Source: Planococcus sp. MSAK28401 | GTDB taxonomy: Bacteria; Bacillota; Bacilli; Bacillales_A; Planococcaceae | Direction: 5' to 3' | Assembly: GCF_018283455.1 (NCBI RefSeq) | Contig: NZ_JAAMTH010000001.1 | Location: forward strand, 1,469,501-1,533,500 | DNA: 64,000 bases | Shown here: piece after piece, positions 17,853 through 27,375 of the stretch | How the letters are laid out: each line of letters begins with the position of its first letter | Numbering within the stretch: the stretch's first letter is position 1 | The notes under the pieces: generated by a model | Told to the model about the DNA's origin: nothing | Databases searched by the model: none | The model's input: the letters and a program-made list of their open reading frames with translations, nothing else | Translations under genes and position numbers: made by a program

Positions 17853-17858
17853 TATAAT
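17853..17858 (+). promoter_or_regulatory. Candidate -10 of an mreB promoter
   Basis: TATAAT lies about 63 bp upstream of the mreB start. No good -35 is visible 16-18 bp upstream (TGTATA is the nearest), so this is tentative. Confidence 0.4.
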
Positions 17859-17920
17859 GGGTGGTATTGCGCAAAGCTGTTGCCGGTACCCCCGGTTTAC
17901 ATAAGAAAGGACCGATTCAT

Positions 17921-18949
17921 GTGTTTGGATTTGCTTCAAAAGATATCGGCATCGACCTCGGGACGGCGAATACGCTCGTTTATTTAAAAGGGCGCGGCAT
18001 CGTGCTCCGGGAGCCATCGATTGTCATCAAGAATACCCGTACGAATGAAATCGTCGCCGTCGGAAAGCGCGCGCGCGACATGATGGGCAGAACACCAGGC
18101 AATATCGTCGCGTTGCGTCCGATGCAGGACGGCGTCATCTCCGACTACGACACGACGCTTGCGATGATCAAACATTGCATCAGTGAAGCGACTGGCAAAG
18201 CGCCGGGCAAATGGCGCGGCGGCAAAGTGATGATCTGCGTGCCTTATGGCGTGACATCAATTGAACAGCGCGCCGTTTTGGATGCTGCGCGTGCGGTTGG
18301 GGCAGCGGAAGCTTATACGATCGAAGAGCCTTTCGCCGCAGCGATCGGCGCAGGGCTCCCGGTATGGGAACCTGTCGGCAGCATGGTCGTCGATATAGGA
18401 GGCGGAACGGCGGAAGTCGCCATCATCTCGCTCGGCGGCATCGTATCGAGTGAATCGATCCGCGTCGGCGGGGACGAGATGGACGAAGCGATCAAGCAGT
18501 ACGTCCGCAAGCGCTATAATGTCGTCATCGGGGAACGCACAGCCGAAAACCTGAAAATGGGCATCGGCACCGCTGCAGTCTTGAGTGATGAGGAAGCGCA
18601 AGCGGAGATGGAAATCCGCGGGCGCGACCTCGTGACCGGCTTCCCGAAAACCTTGACAATCACCGCAAAAGAAATGGAAGAAGCGTTGAAAGAATCCGTG
18701 TCGCGCATCGTCGAAGGCCTCGGTACCACGCTCGAGAAGACGCCGCCTGAACTGGCATCCGATATCATGGACCGCGGCATCGTCTTGACGGGCGGCGGGG
18801 CACTGTTGAAGAATCTCGATAAAGTGATCGCGGATGCGGTTGGAATGGCGGTGTTCACCGCGGACCAGCCGCTCGATTGTGTCGCGCTCGGAACAGGGCG
18901 CGCACTTGAAAACTTCGACCGTTACCGTACGGCGATCGAAAGACGCTAA
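17921..18949 (+). CDS. mreB: Rod shape-determining protein MreB
   Basis: This 342-residue bacterial actin forms membrane-bound filaments that steer peptidoglycan synthesis. The phosphate-1 loop is DLGTANT from residue 12, and later nucleotide-binding motifs are [10 protein letters not shown] and [11 protein letters not shown]. The GTG at 17921 was chosen because AAAGGA lies 9 bases upstream and the protein then starts [11 protein letters not shown] like other MreB proteins. A longer in-frame extension to 17861 has no homology-like content. It heads the mreBCD-minCD group. Confidence 0.95.
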   Translation: MFGFASKDIGIDLGTANTLVYLKGRGIVLREPSIVIKNTRTNEIVAVGKRARDMMGRTPGNIVALRPMQDGVISDYDTTLAMIKHCISEATGKAPGKWRGGKVMICVPYGVTSIEQRAVLDAARAVGAAEAYTIEEPFAAAIGAGLPVWEPVGSMVVDIGGGTAEVAIISLGGIVSSESIRVGGDEMDEAIKQYVRKRYNVVIGERTAENLKMGIGTAAVLSDEEAQAEMEIRGRDLVTGFPKTLTITAKEMEEALKESVSRIVEGLGTTLEKTPPELASDIMDRGIVLTGGGALLKNLDKVIADAVGMAVFTADQPLDCVALGTGRALENFDRYRTAIERR

Positions 18950-18995
18950 GTTCTACTGCTCTACACGAGCCAATCAATAAGGAGGATGGCCTCAC

Positions 18996-19883
18996 ATGCC
19001 ACAATTTTTATCGAATAAGCGGCTTATCCTGCTGTTGATCGGCGTCATCCTGCTCGTCGCTTTGATTTCCTTGACGCTCCGGGACCGCGGCCAAGTGTCG
19101 CTGCCCGAACAGATCGTCAAGGAAGCGGTAGGCGCCGGGCAATCGGTATTTTCACGGCCCGCACATTTTGTGACCGGTGTTTTTGACAATATCGACTCGC
19201 TGATCAACACATTTGAAGAAAACCGCCTGCTGAAAGCGCGCCTCGAAGAATTCGCGGGCGTGCAGGCAGAAGTGACCGATCTCCGTTCCGAAAACGAGGA
19301 ACTGAAAGAACTCGTCGGCAAAGAAGAAGATTTACGTGAATACAACCCGATCCAAGCGGTCGTCATCGCCCGCAACCCGGATCAATGGGAAGAAAAAATT
19401 ATCTTGAACCGTGGGACCAATCACGGCGTCAAGGAAAATATGGCCGTCATGACCGCCGGCGGCTTGATCGGCAAAGTGACAATTGTTACCCCGACTACGT
19501 CGACGGTGGAACTGGTAACGACGCAAAACCCGAACTACCGCGTATCAGCGATGGTGCTCGGCGAGGATGATGTGTTCGGGTTGATTGAAGGCTACGATGC
19601 CGAGCGCCGTGAGCTGCTGCTCAAGCGCATCGATTTCTCGGTCGACTTGAAAGAAGGCGACCAGGTCGTCTCGAGCGGGCTCGGCGGCATCTTCCCGAAA
19701 GGCATCGTCATTGGGGAAATCACCGAAGTGACAATCGATGAATTCGGCTTGACGAAATTGGCGTATGTGAAACCGGCAGCTGACTTCTCGATGCTCAACC
19801 ATGTCGTCATCGCAGACCGCCTCGCTCCAGAAGTTGACGGGGAAGACAATGGTGTGACGGAAGAAGAGGAAGAGGAATCATGA
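18996..19883 (+). CDS. mreC: Rod shape-determining protein MreC
   Basis: This 295-residue protein has one membrane helix (about 10-27), a coiled coil (about 65-105) and an extracellular double beta-barrel core typical of MreC, which bridges MreB filaments with wall synthases. The C-terminal 15-20 residues are very acidic. GGAGG precedes the ATG. The end overlaps mreD by 4 bp. Confidence 0.95.
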   Translation: MPQFLSNKRLILLLIGVILLVALISLTLRDRGQVSLPEQIVKEAVGAGQSVFSRPAHFVTGVFDNIDSLINTFEENRLLKARLEEFAGVQAEVTDLRSENEELKELVGKEEDLREYNPIQAVVIARNPDQWEEKIILNRGTNHGVKENMAVMTAGGLIGKVTIVTPTTSTVELVTTQNPNYRVSAMVLGEDDVFGLIEGYDAERRELLLKRIDFSVDLKEGDQVVSSGLGGIFPKGIVIGEITEVTIDEFGLTKLAYVKPAADFSMLNHVVIADRLAPEVDGEDNGVTEEEEEES

Positions 19884-20410
19884 TCCGCTTCCTCGTGCCC
19901 ATCGTCTGCCTTGTATTGTTTTTCGTCGAACCGATTTTCGGGCTGTTTTCACCGCTGTCAATCGGCGGCTCGCTGTATTACGTCGTCCCGCGTTTCCTCA
20001 TTTTATTCCTGATTTTCCTGACTGTTTTCTACGAACTGCGTCATGCGTTGTTTTACGGTTTGTTCTTCGGCCTCTTGTATGATGTCTTTTACATTGATAT
20101 TATTGGATTATATTCTTTTCTGTATCCGGCCGTCTGCCTGATCGCCGCGTACTTTTTCAAAAAGATTCCACAAAATCTGCTGTCGGCGACGCTGCTGGCA
20201 CTCGGTCTCCTTATCGCGATGGAAGTGGCACTTTACCTATTCTTCCAATTGATCGGATTGACCGACGCGCCAGCCGGGACGTTTTTGACATCCAGATTGT
20301 GGCCGACCTTAATCGCCAACGCCCTTTACTTAGGATTGCTTGGCTGGGTGTTCAGGTCGATGATGGTCACGCAAGATCCACAGCGTGGCACTAAGTTCGG
20401 GTTATATTAA
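19880..20410 (+). CDS. mreD: Rod shape-determining protein MreD
   Basis: This 176-residue polytopic membrane protein has about five hydrophobic helices. Size, topology and position between mreC and minC identify MreD of the elongasome. The ATG is inside the last codons of mreC (ATGA overlap), showing coupled translation, and its stop shares one base with the minC start. Confidence 0.93.
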   Translation: MIRFLVPIVCLVLFFVEPIFGLFSPLSIGGSLYYVVPRFLILFLIFLTVFYELRHALFYGLFFGLLYDVFYIDIIGLYSFLYPAVCLIAAYFFKKIPQNLLSATLLALGLLIAMEVALYLFFQLIGLTDAPAGTFLTSRLWPTLIANALYLGLLGWVFRSMMVTQDPQRGTKFGLY

Positions 20411-21099
20411 TGAAAGCGCAGGTGACAGGTTTTTTGAAAAATATCGTGAATATCAAAGGAACGAACAAAGGGCTTCTCATCCAGCTCAATGATATGGCCT
20501 CCTATACGGAAATCCTCGATGAGCTGAAGAAGAAAGTATCCGATCCTGCGCTCGAAGGGGACGCGGAAGTACAGGTCCAATTGGCAAAGCGCCATTACAG
20601 CAAAGCCCAATTGGAAGAAATCAAGAAAGTCATCCATGATAATTCGAAGATGAAAGTGATCGGCACGAAATGCGATGTCGTCACAGTCGAAGAATGCAAT
20701 CGGATGATCGCTGAGCGCCAGTCGGAAACTTATGTCGGCATCGTCCGTTCAGGGCAAGTCATCAAGGCAAAAGGCGACCTCGTCGTTATCGGCGATGTGA
20801 ATCAAAACGGCCGCATCGAAGCGGGCGGCAATGTCTATGTGCTCGGGCGCCTCAAAGGATTTGCCCACGCAGGCGCAAGCGGCAATAAGGAAGCGGTCAT
20901 CGCCGCATCTTGGCTTGAAGCGACGCACCTGAAGATTGCTGATGAACTCGAGACGATGACTGATGAACTCGACAGCTTATCGGAGCAGCCTGAAATGGAA
21001 TGTGCTTATTTACATACCAGCGGCAAAATCATCATCGACCGTTTGCAGGAACTGAGATTCCTGCGGCCGCAAATTTCTACGTTTAAAGGAGGAAGCTAG
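20410..21099 (+). CDS. minC: Septum site-determining protein MinC
   Basis: This 229-residue inhibitor of FtsZ assembly blocks division away from midcell. Residues ~1-105 form the FtsZ-directed N-domain. Residues ~110-215 form the right-handed beta-helix C-domain, with the GDVNQNGRIEAGGNVYVLGRLKG signature region that dimerises and binds MinD. The start overlaps the mreD stop by one base and lacks a strong ribosome site. Confidence 0.95.
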   Translation: MKAQVTGFLKNIVNIKGTNKGLLIQLNDMASYTEILDELKKKVSDPALEGDAEVQVQLAKRHYSKAQLEEIKKVIHDNSKMKVIGTKCDVVTVEECNRMIAERQSETYVGIVRSGQVIKAKGDLVVIGDVNQNGRIEAGGNVYVLGRLKGFAHAGASGNKEAVIAASWLEATHLKIADELETMTDELDSLSEQPEMECAYLHTSGKIIIDRLQELRFLRPQISTFKGGS

Positions 21100-21100
21100 T

Positions 21101-21904
21101 GTGGGAGAAGCTATCGTAATTACATCAGGCAAAGGAGGCGTCGGCAAAACGACGTCTACTGCGAACCTCGGCACTGCATTGGCTCTTCAAGGCAAAAAAG
21201 TGTGCTTGATCGATACTGATATCGGGCTTCGCAACCTGGATGTTATTTTAGGCCTCGAGAACCGCATCATCTACGATTTGATCGATGTGCTCGAAGGCCG
21301 TTGCAAAATCCATCAGGCGCTTGTCAAAGACAAGCGCTTCGAAGATAAATTATTCCTGCTTCCGGCAGCACAGACGGCCGATAAAAACGACGTCAACCCG
21401 GAGCAGATGAAAGAATTGATCGAAGGGATGAAAGCGGACTACGATTTCATCATCATCGACTGCCCAGCCGGCATTGAACAAGGCTATAAAAACGCCGTTG
21501 CCGGTGCAGATCGCGCGATTGTCATCACGACTCCGGAAATCTCCGCAGTGCGCGATGCTGACCGCATCATCGGCTTGCTGGAATTGGAAGAAAACCTGGA
21601 AGCGCCAAAACTCATCATCAACCGCATCCGCCCGCATTTGATGGAAGCGGGCGACGCGCTCGATGTCAATGAGATCACGACGCATTTGTCGATCGACTTG
21701 CTCGGCATCGTGCCAGATGACGAACGTGTCATTTCGAGTTCGAACAAAGGCGAACCAGTCGTCATGGATCCATCGAATCCTGCAGCACTCGGCTACCGTA
21801 ACATTGCACGCCGCCTGCTAGGTGAATCGGTTCCGCTCATGACCATGGACAAGCCAAAGCCCGGCATGTTCGGCAAACTGAAATCCATTTTCTCAAGCAA
21901 ATAA
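21101..21904 (+). CDS. minD: Septum site-determining ATPase MinD
   Basis: This 267-residue ParA-type ATPase recruits MinC to the membrane. The deviant Walker A motif GKGGVGKTT spans residues 10-18, and IDCPAG marks Walker B. The last residues, GMFGKLKSIFSSK, form the amphipathic membrane-targeting helix. The start is GTG with AAAGGAGG just inside minC. A strong terminator follows, so minD ends the operon. Confidence 0.97.
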   Translation: MGEAIVITSGKGGVGKTTSTANLGTALALQGKKVCLIDTDIGLRNLDVILGLENRIIYDLIDVLEGRCKIHQALVKDKRFEDKLFLLPAAQTADKNDVNPEQMKELIEGMKADYDFIIIDCPAGIEQGYKNAVAGADRAIVITTPEISAVRDADRIIGLLELEENLEAPKLIINRIRPHLMEAGDALDVNEITTHLSIDLLGIVPDDERVISSSNKGEPVVMDPSNPAALGYRNIARRLLGESVPLMTMDKPKPGMFGKLKSIFSSK

Positions 21905-21920
21905 GTTATTAATAGTAGAA

Positions 21921-21949
21921 ACGCCACTGCATATGCGGTGGCGTTTTTT
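21921..21949 (+). terminator. Terminator after minD
   Basis: ACGCCACTGCAT / ATGCGGTGGCGT folds into a stem followed by six T residues. Confidence 0.9.
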
Positions 21950-21982
21950 GTGTTGTAGAATTTAATAAAGAAGAAGTGTAGT

Positions 21983-22112
21983 GGCTGGCTTGCGCTCCGG
22001 GCGGATGCTTTCCGAGGGGTGGGAATCGAGCCTCCTCGTCGCAAAGAACACGCTCCTGCGGGGTCTCTCAAACCCACTGATCCCTCAGGAGTCACCGCCC
22101 TGCGCTCCAGCC
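21983..22112. repeat. Palindromic intergenic repeat, copy 2
   Basis: This 130-bp element is bounded by GGCTGG...CCAGCC, with further inner pairing GGGCGG/CCGCCC. On the reverse strand it shares GAGACCCCGC and GAGGAGGCT blocks with the element at 14453-14558, so both belong to one family in opposite orientation. It is non-coding. Confidence 0.65.
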
Positions 22113-22299
22113 ATTGTTGTAAACGGGATCTTTACAACCTCACTGTCGGTTTGAAGTAAGAGATATAGTTAACAATTCATAACATATTGTTGAAACAGGG
22201 ATTTTTATAAACGCAGAATCTTGCTAGTGCTAAACCAAAAAGATGTATAGTCTTTTTTCTATGACGGAAAGCATGGCAAGAAGTCTAGCAATGGCGAAA

Positions 22300-22878
22300 A
22301 CCCTGAGCCCTGCACCAATATTCCAAAATGACACGTATTCTCTCAGTCATAACACCGCTCAAATTGGATCTCGCAAAGCACACATCATGACAGGGAAGTG
22401 ATTCCCCCACTAGTCGGCAACTACCTATAGAAGCAGATCCGTTTAAACAAACACGAATCAACGGAATCTCCCAGCCGACCAGCGCCCAGGGTGAGCCGAT
22501 GCCGTAAGACAAGCGTTCTTCTTGGCTTATGGTAAGGGGCCAACCCAAAGCCGGGAGGCGACGCTCCACAATGATGCAAATTCGGACATAAGAAACATAG
22601 CCACACACTTTACCTTGCAAATTGCATAAGTCAGCAGGGAAGCGATTCCCCCGCTAGCCGGCAACTAACTATAAAAGCAGATCTGTTTAAACAAACATAA
22701 ACCAATGAAATCTCTAAGCCGACCAGCGCCCAGGGTGAGCCGAAGCAATGAGACAGATGTTCTTTCTGGCTCATTGTGAGAGGCCATCCCAAAGCAGTGA
22801 GGCGGAATTCTAAAATGACGAAAACTCGAACACAAACAACATCGCCACACTCTTCATTCTCAAAATCACAAACTAATA
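22300..22878. repeat. Tandem array of a ~244-bp structured repeat (one partial plus two full units)
   Basis: Landmarks recur every 243-244 bp: CAGGGAAG at 22391 and 22635, and an ATG-centred motif at 22328, 22571 and 22815. The full units are roughly 22391-22634 and 22635-22878; the stretch before 22391 matches only the unit's end. Both units keep an identical core of about 26 bp beginning AGCCGACCAGCGCCCAGGG. Each has a GGGAA-GNRA-TTCCC hairpin at its start (22393-22406 and 22637-22650) and a 12-bp hairpin with a TTCTT-ending loop (22502-22532 and 22746-22776). Reverse-strand open frames across it are judged spurious. No gene is supported between 22113 and 22955. Confidence 0.75.
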
Positions 22879-22955
22879 AAGAAGCGATATTTAATTCCTT
22901 TAACCACAATCCAAGGAATCGAAAGAACGCATCACCAACTCTTTTCAGTTCTCTG

Positions 22956-22985
22956 TTGACGCGGGTCTCTCCCGCATGATATTAT
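22956..22985 (+). promoter_or_regulatory. Promoter of the rplU operon
   Basis: TTGACG (22956-22961) and TATTAT (22980-22985) are 18 bp apart, just upstream of the L21 leader. Confidence 0.75.
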
Positions 22986-22998
22986 TCTAATGTTATGT

Positions 22999-23075
22999 TT
23001 GTAGCGCACCCGTGCTACAACCGCTCGAACCAGGTTGTTAAGCATCGCAAGATCACCTGGAGAGGCGAGTCTTAG
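22999..23075 (+). ncRNA. L21 leader (autoregulatory ribosomal protein leader)
   Basis: The 5' untranslated region of rplU holds two hairpins: TTGTAGC / GCTACAA (22999-23005 and 23014-23020), and a larger one with CGCTC and CCAGGT closing against ACCTGG and GAGGCG (about 23022-23070). Position and shape match the Firmicute L21 leader family, in which L21 is thought to bind its own mRNA. The family match is by recognition, not by a covariance search. Confidence 0.75.
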
Positions 23076-23096
23076 TCTAAGAGGAGGTGCAAGGAT

Positions 23097-23405
23097 ATGT
23101 ACGCAATTATTGAAACTGGTGGAAAACAAATCAAAGTGGAAGCTGGCCAAGAGATCTACGTTGAGAAAGTGAACGCAGAAGCTGGCGACACAGTAACATT
23201 TGACAGAGTTCTATTTGTAGGTGGAGACGATACTAAAGTGGGTGTTCCTTTCGTAGAAGGAGCAACTGTTACAGCGAAAGTTGAAAAACAGGGCCGCGGC
23301 AAGAAAATCACTGTCTTCAAATACAAAGCGAAAAAGAACTATCACAAAAAACAAGGTCATCGTCAGCCATTCACGAAATTGACTGTTGATGCAATCAACC
23401 TGTAA
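23097..23405 (+). CDS. rplU: 50S ribosomal protein L21
   Basis: This 102-residue ribosomal protein starts [15 protein letters not shown], the L21 signature, and ends with the basic [17 protein letters not shown] region that contacts 23S rRNA. AGGAGG precedes the ATG. It heads the rplU-prp-rpmA operon and follows its leader. Confidence 0.98.
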   Translation: MYAIIETGGKQIKVEAGQEIYVEKVNAEAGDTVTFDRVLFVGGDDTKVGVPFVEGATVTAKVEKQGRGKKITVFKYKAKKNYHKKQGHRQPFTKLTVDAINL

Positions 23406-23407
23406 AA

Positions 23408-23737
23408 ATGATCCAGGTGACTATTCATCAAACCGGCAGCTATATTAAAGGCTTTGAAATGTCGGGGCATGCGGATTTTGCCGAACATGGCAAGGATCTG
23501 GTATGCGCCGGGGCTTCCGCTGTTTCCTTCGGGGCAGTGAACGCCATTATGGAGCTGACGGGAATTGAGCCGGACATTGAACAGGCGGATAGCGGTTTTT
23601 TGAAAATCGCCTTTCCGGAGAACATGGACAAAAAGACGGATGAGCAGGTTCAACTGCTTGTACGCGCTATGATCATTTCTCTGGAAACGATTGAACATGA
23701 TTATGCAGACTTTATAAAAATAACCTTCACAGCTTAG
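23408..23737 (+). CDS. prp: Ribosomal-processing cysteine protease Prp
   Basis: This 109-residue protease (YsxB family) removes the N-terminal extension of L27 in Firmicutes. The catalytic pair is visible as H21 in SGHADF and C33 in DLVCAGASAVSF. It lies between rplU and rpmA with 2 bp and 12 bp gaps, the conserved order, and the L27 encoded next carries the matching cleavage sequence. Confidence 0.95.
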   Translation: MIQVTIHQTGSYIKGFEMSGHADFAEHGKDLVCAGASAVSFGAVNAIMELTGIEPDIEQADSGFLKIAFPENMDKKTDEQVQLLVRAMIISLETIEHDYADFIKITFTA

Positions 23738-24040
<303 letters not shown>

Positions 24041-24049
24041 TAAAAAACG

Positions 24050-24080
24050 AAAAGGGCTGCTTTCGCAGTCCTTTTTCTTT
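24050..24080 (+). terminator. Terminator after rpmA
   Basis: AAAAGGGCTGC / GCAGTCCTTTTT forms a stem with a TTTC loop and T tract. Confidence 0.85.
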
Positions 24081-24169
24081 TGAAACAAGAGACTAACCAA
24101 AACCCGCGCCGGGAAATCCGGCCGGAAACTTGGTATACTGGTTTAAAGTGCGTGAAAAGGAAGTGCATT

Positions 24170-24682
24170 ATGGACGACAGGCTAACGGTGGCACAATCGC
24201 TTCGGCATGCGCGCCATGACTTTTTGAATGAGCTGCAGATGATCAAATTGAATCTGGATTTGGGGCGCACAGATAGAGCCCAGGCGCTCATTCGTACGTA
24301 TGCCGAAGCGGCTATGCACCAAAGCCGGCTGTCGGCTCTCTCTATGCCTGAAACGGAAGAGTGGCTATTGACGGCTGGCTGGCGTTTTCCGGAGTTGCGC
24401 TTAGCGATGTCCTGCGAAGCACAAAGAGCGCCGCATGAGTTGGATGCGGCATTCTGCAGCTGGCTCGAGACATTTGCGGAAAATGTAAAAGAAGCATTTT
24501 CTGACGCTTGGCCATATCCGGTAGAACTGCGCATAATGGAGGCGGACGGCCGGTTTTCGCTGGAGCTTTCAGGCCCTGGCGACTGGTCGTCACTGATTTT
24601 GGATTCACCGCAATTAGCAATTGGTAAAGCGTGCGGATCGGATCGCTCGAAAGTTGAGATCCACGCACAGATGGAGGGATAA
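24170..24682 (+). CDS. spo0B: Spo0B-like phosphotransferase domain protein
   Basis: This 170-residue protein has the Spo0B helical-hairpin motif [16 protein letters not shown]. By comparison with B. subtilis Spo0B, H16 would be the phosphorylated His passing phosphate from Spo0F to Spo0A. The remainder is a degenerate histidine-kinase-like fold, diverged and shorter than the usual ~190 residues. The ATG at 24170 has AAAGGAAG upstream; an extended -10 (TGGTATACT) lies about 30 bp before it. It precedes obg by one base, as in B. subtilis. The role may differ if the organism does not sporulate. Confidence 0.85.
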   Translation: MDDRLTVAQSLRHARHDFLNELQMIKLNLDLGRTDRAQALIRTYAEAAMHQSRLSALSMPETEEWLLTAGWRFPELRLAMSCEAQRAPHELDAAFCSWLETFAENVKEAFSDAWPYPVELRIMEADGRFSLELSGPGDWSSLILDSPQLAIGKACGSDRSKVEIHAQMEG

Positions 24683-24683
24683 T

Positions 24684-25973
24684 ATGTTTGTCGATCACGT
24701 AAAAGTATATGTAAAAGGTGGCGACGGCGGGGATGGCATGGTAGCATTCCGCCGCGAAAAATATGTACCGAACGGCGGGCCAGCCGGAGGCGACGGAGGG
24801 AAAGGCGCTGATATCGTCTTCCAAGTCGATGAAGGCTTGCGCACGTTGATGGATTTCCGTTTCAAACGGATCTTTAAAGCCGAGCGCGGAACGCACGGCA
24901 TGAGCAAAAACCAGCACGGCGCCAAAGCGCATGACACGATCATCAAAGTTCCGCCGGGCACTGTCGTCAAAGACGCAGAAACTGGCGAAACGATTGCCGA
25001 TTTGGTCGAAGAGGGACAATTGGCTGTCATCGCACGCGGCGGGCGAGGCGGACGCGGAAACTCGCGTTTTGCGACGCCTCAAAACCCGGCTCCTGAACTT
25101 TCGGAAAAAGGCGAACCGGGCCTAGAGCGCAACGTCATCCTGGAATTAAAAGTACTGGCGGATGTCGGTCTGGTCGGCTTCCCGAGTGTCGGGAAATCGA
25201 CGCTATTGTCGGTCGTTACTGCGGCTAAACCGAAAATCGGCGCGTATCATTTCACGACGATCGTCCCGAATCTCGGAATGGTCCAAACAGAAGACCAGCG
25301 CAGCTTCGTCATGGCCGATTTGCCAGGATTGATTGAAGGCGCACACGAAGGAATCGGCCTTGGCCATCAATTCCTGCGCCATATCGAACGGACGCGCGTT
25401 ATCGTCCACATCATCGATATGTCGGGCATGGAAGGCCGCGATCCTTATGAGGATTACGTGACCATCAACGAAGAATTGAAGCAATACAATATGCGCTTGA
25501 CTGAACGCCCGCAATTGATTGTGGCGAACAAGATGGACATGCCGGATGCGGAAGAAAACTTGGAAGAATTCCGCAAAAAATTGCCGGAAGACGCGAAAGT
25601 GTTCCCGATTTCCGCATTGTCGAGAAAAGGCTTGAACAATCTGATGTTTGCGGTAGCCGACTTGCTTGAAGTGACGCCTGAATTCCCGATGGAAGACGAG
25701 GCAGATCCGGATGCAGCGGATACAGTTCTTTACAAGCACGAATTGCAAGGCGACGGATTCGATATCTCACGCGACCCGGACGGTGCTTTTGTCCTTTCCG
25801 GTTACGCAATCGAGCGGATGTTCAAGATGACCGATTTCTCTCGTGAAGATTCGATTCGCCGATTCGCCCGCCAAATGCGCGGCATGGGCATTGATGATGC
25901 TCTTCGGGAGCGCGGGGCAGAAAACGGCGACACGGTCCGTTTGCTTGAATTTGAGTTCGAATTCACCGACTGA
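24684..25973 (+). CDS. obg: GTPase Obg (CgtA)
   Basis: This 429-residue GTPase binds the 50S subunit and couples ribosome assembly to stress. The Gly-rich Obg fold (residues 1-158) starts [18 protein letters not shown]. The G domain follows, with G1 GFPSVGKS at 165-172, DLPG, NKMD and SAL motifs. A C-terminal OCT domain covers about 350-429. The ATG at 24684 follows GGAGGG; longer in-frame codons belong to the spo0B end. Confidence 0.97.
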   Translation: MFVDHVKVYVKGGDGGDGMVAFRREKYVPNGGPAGGDGGKGADIVFQVDEGLRTLMDFRFKRIFKAERGTHGMSKNQHGAKAHDTIIKVPPGTVVKDAETGETIADLVEEGQLAVIARGGRGGRGNSRFATPQNPAPELSEKGEPGLERNVILELKVLADVGLVGFPSVGKSTLLSVVTAAKPKIGAYHFTTIVPNLGMVQTEDQRSFVMADLPGLIEGAHEGIGLGHQFLRHIERTRVIVHIIDMSGMEGRDPYEDYVTINEELKQYNMRLTERPQLIVANKMDMPDAEENLEEFRKKLPEDAKVFPISALSRKGLNNLMFAVADLLEVTPEFPMEDEADPDAADTVLYKHELQGDGFDISRDPDGAFVLSGYAIERMFKMTDFSREDSIRRFARQMRGMGIDDALRERGAENGDTVRLLEFEFEFTD

Positions 25974-25989
25974 TGCGGAGGGTACTTGA

Positions 25990-26442
25990 ATGAAGGATAT
26001 TTCGGAACAACGCTATTACCTGGTGCGGGAAGATGTACTGACGGAAGCGATGGTCAAGACGCTGGAAGTGAAAAAACTGCTTCAGCGGGACCGGATGTCC
26101 ATTTTGGATGCGGTCGCACAGACCGGTTTATCGCGCTCGGCATTCTATAAATACCGTGACGCGGTTTTTCCGTTTCATTCTATCGTCAAAGAGCGGATCT
26201 TGACGGTTTTCCTGCAATTGGAAGACCGTTCCGGCACGCTTGCGACTTTGCTTCAATCCGTTGCGGAAATGGGCTGCAATATTTTGACCATTCACCAGAC
26301 TATTCCGATTCAAGGGCGCGCGAACGTTACCTTGTCACTCGATGTGACGGCGATGGACGTCGACTTGGACATGTTTTTGCAGCAATTGAAAAAACTCGAC
26401 TTTGTTGAGTCGGCCGATGTGGTATCAAGCGGTTCGTCATAA
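25990..26442 (+). CDS. pheB: ACT domain protein PheB
   Basis: This 150-residue protein of the UPF0735 family has an N-terminal helix-turn-helix-like part ([11 protein letters not shown], about 48-58) and a C-terminal ACT domain (about 72-145), the amino-acid-binding fold. It is always next to pheA in this group and is thought to sense or regulate aromatic amino acid synthesis. The gap to pheA is 19 bp. Confidence 0.9.
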   Translation: MKDISEQRYYLVREDVLTEAMVKTLEVKKLLQRDRMSILDAVAQTGLSRSAFYKYRDAVFPFHSIVKERILTVFLQLEDRSGTLATLLQSVAEMGCNILTIHQTIPIQGRANVTLSLDVTAMDVDLDMFLQQLKKLDFVESADVVSSGSS

Positions 26443-26461
26443 ATGTAGGGGGAATGAGTCC

Positions 26462-27322
26462 ATGACTAGAGAGAAAAAGAGAATTTCGTTTTTAGGCCCG
26501 GAAGCGTCGTTTACGCATTTGGCAGCTTCCAAAGTATTTCCAACAGAACAGCTGATGCCGTATACGACCATTCCCGAATGCATTGAAGCGGTCGCGGATG
26601 GCACGGTCGATTATGCGGTTGTGCCGCTGGAAAATGCGCTCGAGGGATCTGTGCCGCTGACGGTGGATTATTTGTTCCACGAAGCGGAGCTCTATGTGAC
26701 GGCGGAAGTGCTGTCGCCGATCGAGCAGCATTTGCTGGTCCATCCGGAAAACCGCGGCGCGGAATCGTTCGAAGCGATCTATTCGCATCCGCATGCCTTG
26801 GCACAATGCCATAAATTCCTCTACTACACCTATAAGCACACGCCGCTCGAGCAATACAGTTCAACAGCGGCAGCCGCTAAAATGGTGGCGGAATTGCCGG
26901 AGCGCAATATTGCGGCGATCGCCAATGATTACGCAGCGGAAAAATACGGATTGGACATCGTACAGCGCGACATCCACGATTTTCATTTCAACCACACGCG
27001 CTTTTTCGTCCTGTCGAGAAGCAACCACAAATTGACCGATCCGGGACACGAAGCACAGATCAAGACGACCTTGATGATCACGCCCCCAAAAGATGACCGG
27101 TCCGGCGTGTTGCACCAGGTGTTGTCAGTTTTTGCTTGGCGCCAATTGAACTTATCAAAGATCGAATCGCGTCCTTTGAAGACAGGGCTCGGCAATTATT
27201 TCTTTATCGCCGACGTGTTGGAAGACGAGAATGCGGCGATGATGCGCGGTGCGTTTGAAGAGCTCAAGGCTCTCGGCTGCGGCGTTAAGACGCTCGGTTC
27301 CTACTATACGTACAATTCATAA
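26462..27322 (+). CDS. pheA: Prephenate dehydratase
   Basis: This 286-residue enzyme converts prephenate to phenylpyruvate for phenylalanine synthesis. The periplasmic-binding-like catalytic part opens FLGPEASFTHLAA and includes VPLENALEGSVPLT and the NHTRFFVLSR segment with the catalytic Thr-Arg-Phe. The C-terminal ACT domain (about 200-280) contains LSKIESRPLK, the Phe feedback site. The ATG at 26462 was chosen after the GGGGG site; an in-frame upstream extension would overlap pheB. A bidirectional terminator follows. Confidence 0.96.
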   Translation: MTREKKRISFLGPEASFTHLAASKVFPTEQLMPYTTIPECIEAVADGTVDYAVVPLENALEGSVPLTVDYLFHEAELYVTAEVLSPIEQHLLVHPENRGAESFEAIYSHPHALAQCHKFLYYTYKHTPLEQYSSTAAAAKMVAELPERNIAAIANDYAAEKYGLDIVQRDIHDFHFNHTRFFVLSRSNHKLTDPGHEAQIKTTLMITPPKDDRSGVLHQVLSVFAWRQLNLSKIESRPLKTGLGNYFFIADVLEDENAAMMRGAFEELKALGCGVKTLGSYYTYNS

Positions 27323-27335
27323 TCAGCAAGCATGC

Positions 27336-27375
27336 AAAAATCCCCGGACGCCTTAGCGGCATCCGGGGATTTTTC
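27336..27375. terminator. Bidirectional terminator between pheA and niaR
   Basis: AAAAATCCCCGGA and TCCGGGGATTTTT form a long symmetric stem with flanking A and T runs, serving both convergent genes. Confidence 0.9.

Noticed and set aside
22113-22300. Possible pseudogene remnants of spoIVFA or spoIVFB between minD and rplU.
   Set aside because: No HExxH-type or other SpoIVFB-like motif is readable in any frame.
22285-22909. Two reverse-strand open frames (111 and 92 codons) with similar translations.
   Set aside because: They follow the tandem repeat unit, their similarity is explained by DNA duplication, a second reading frame is equally open and similar, neither has a good ribosome site, and the hairpins explain the conservation better.
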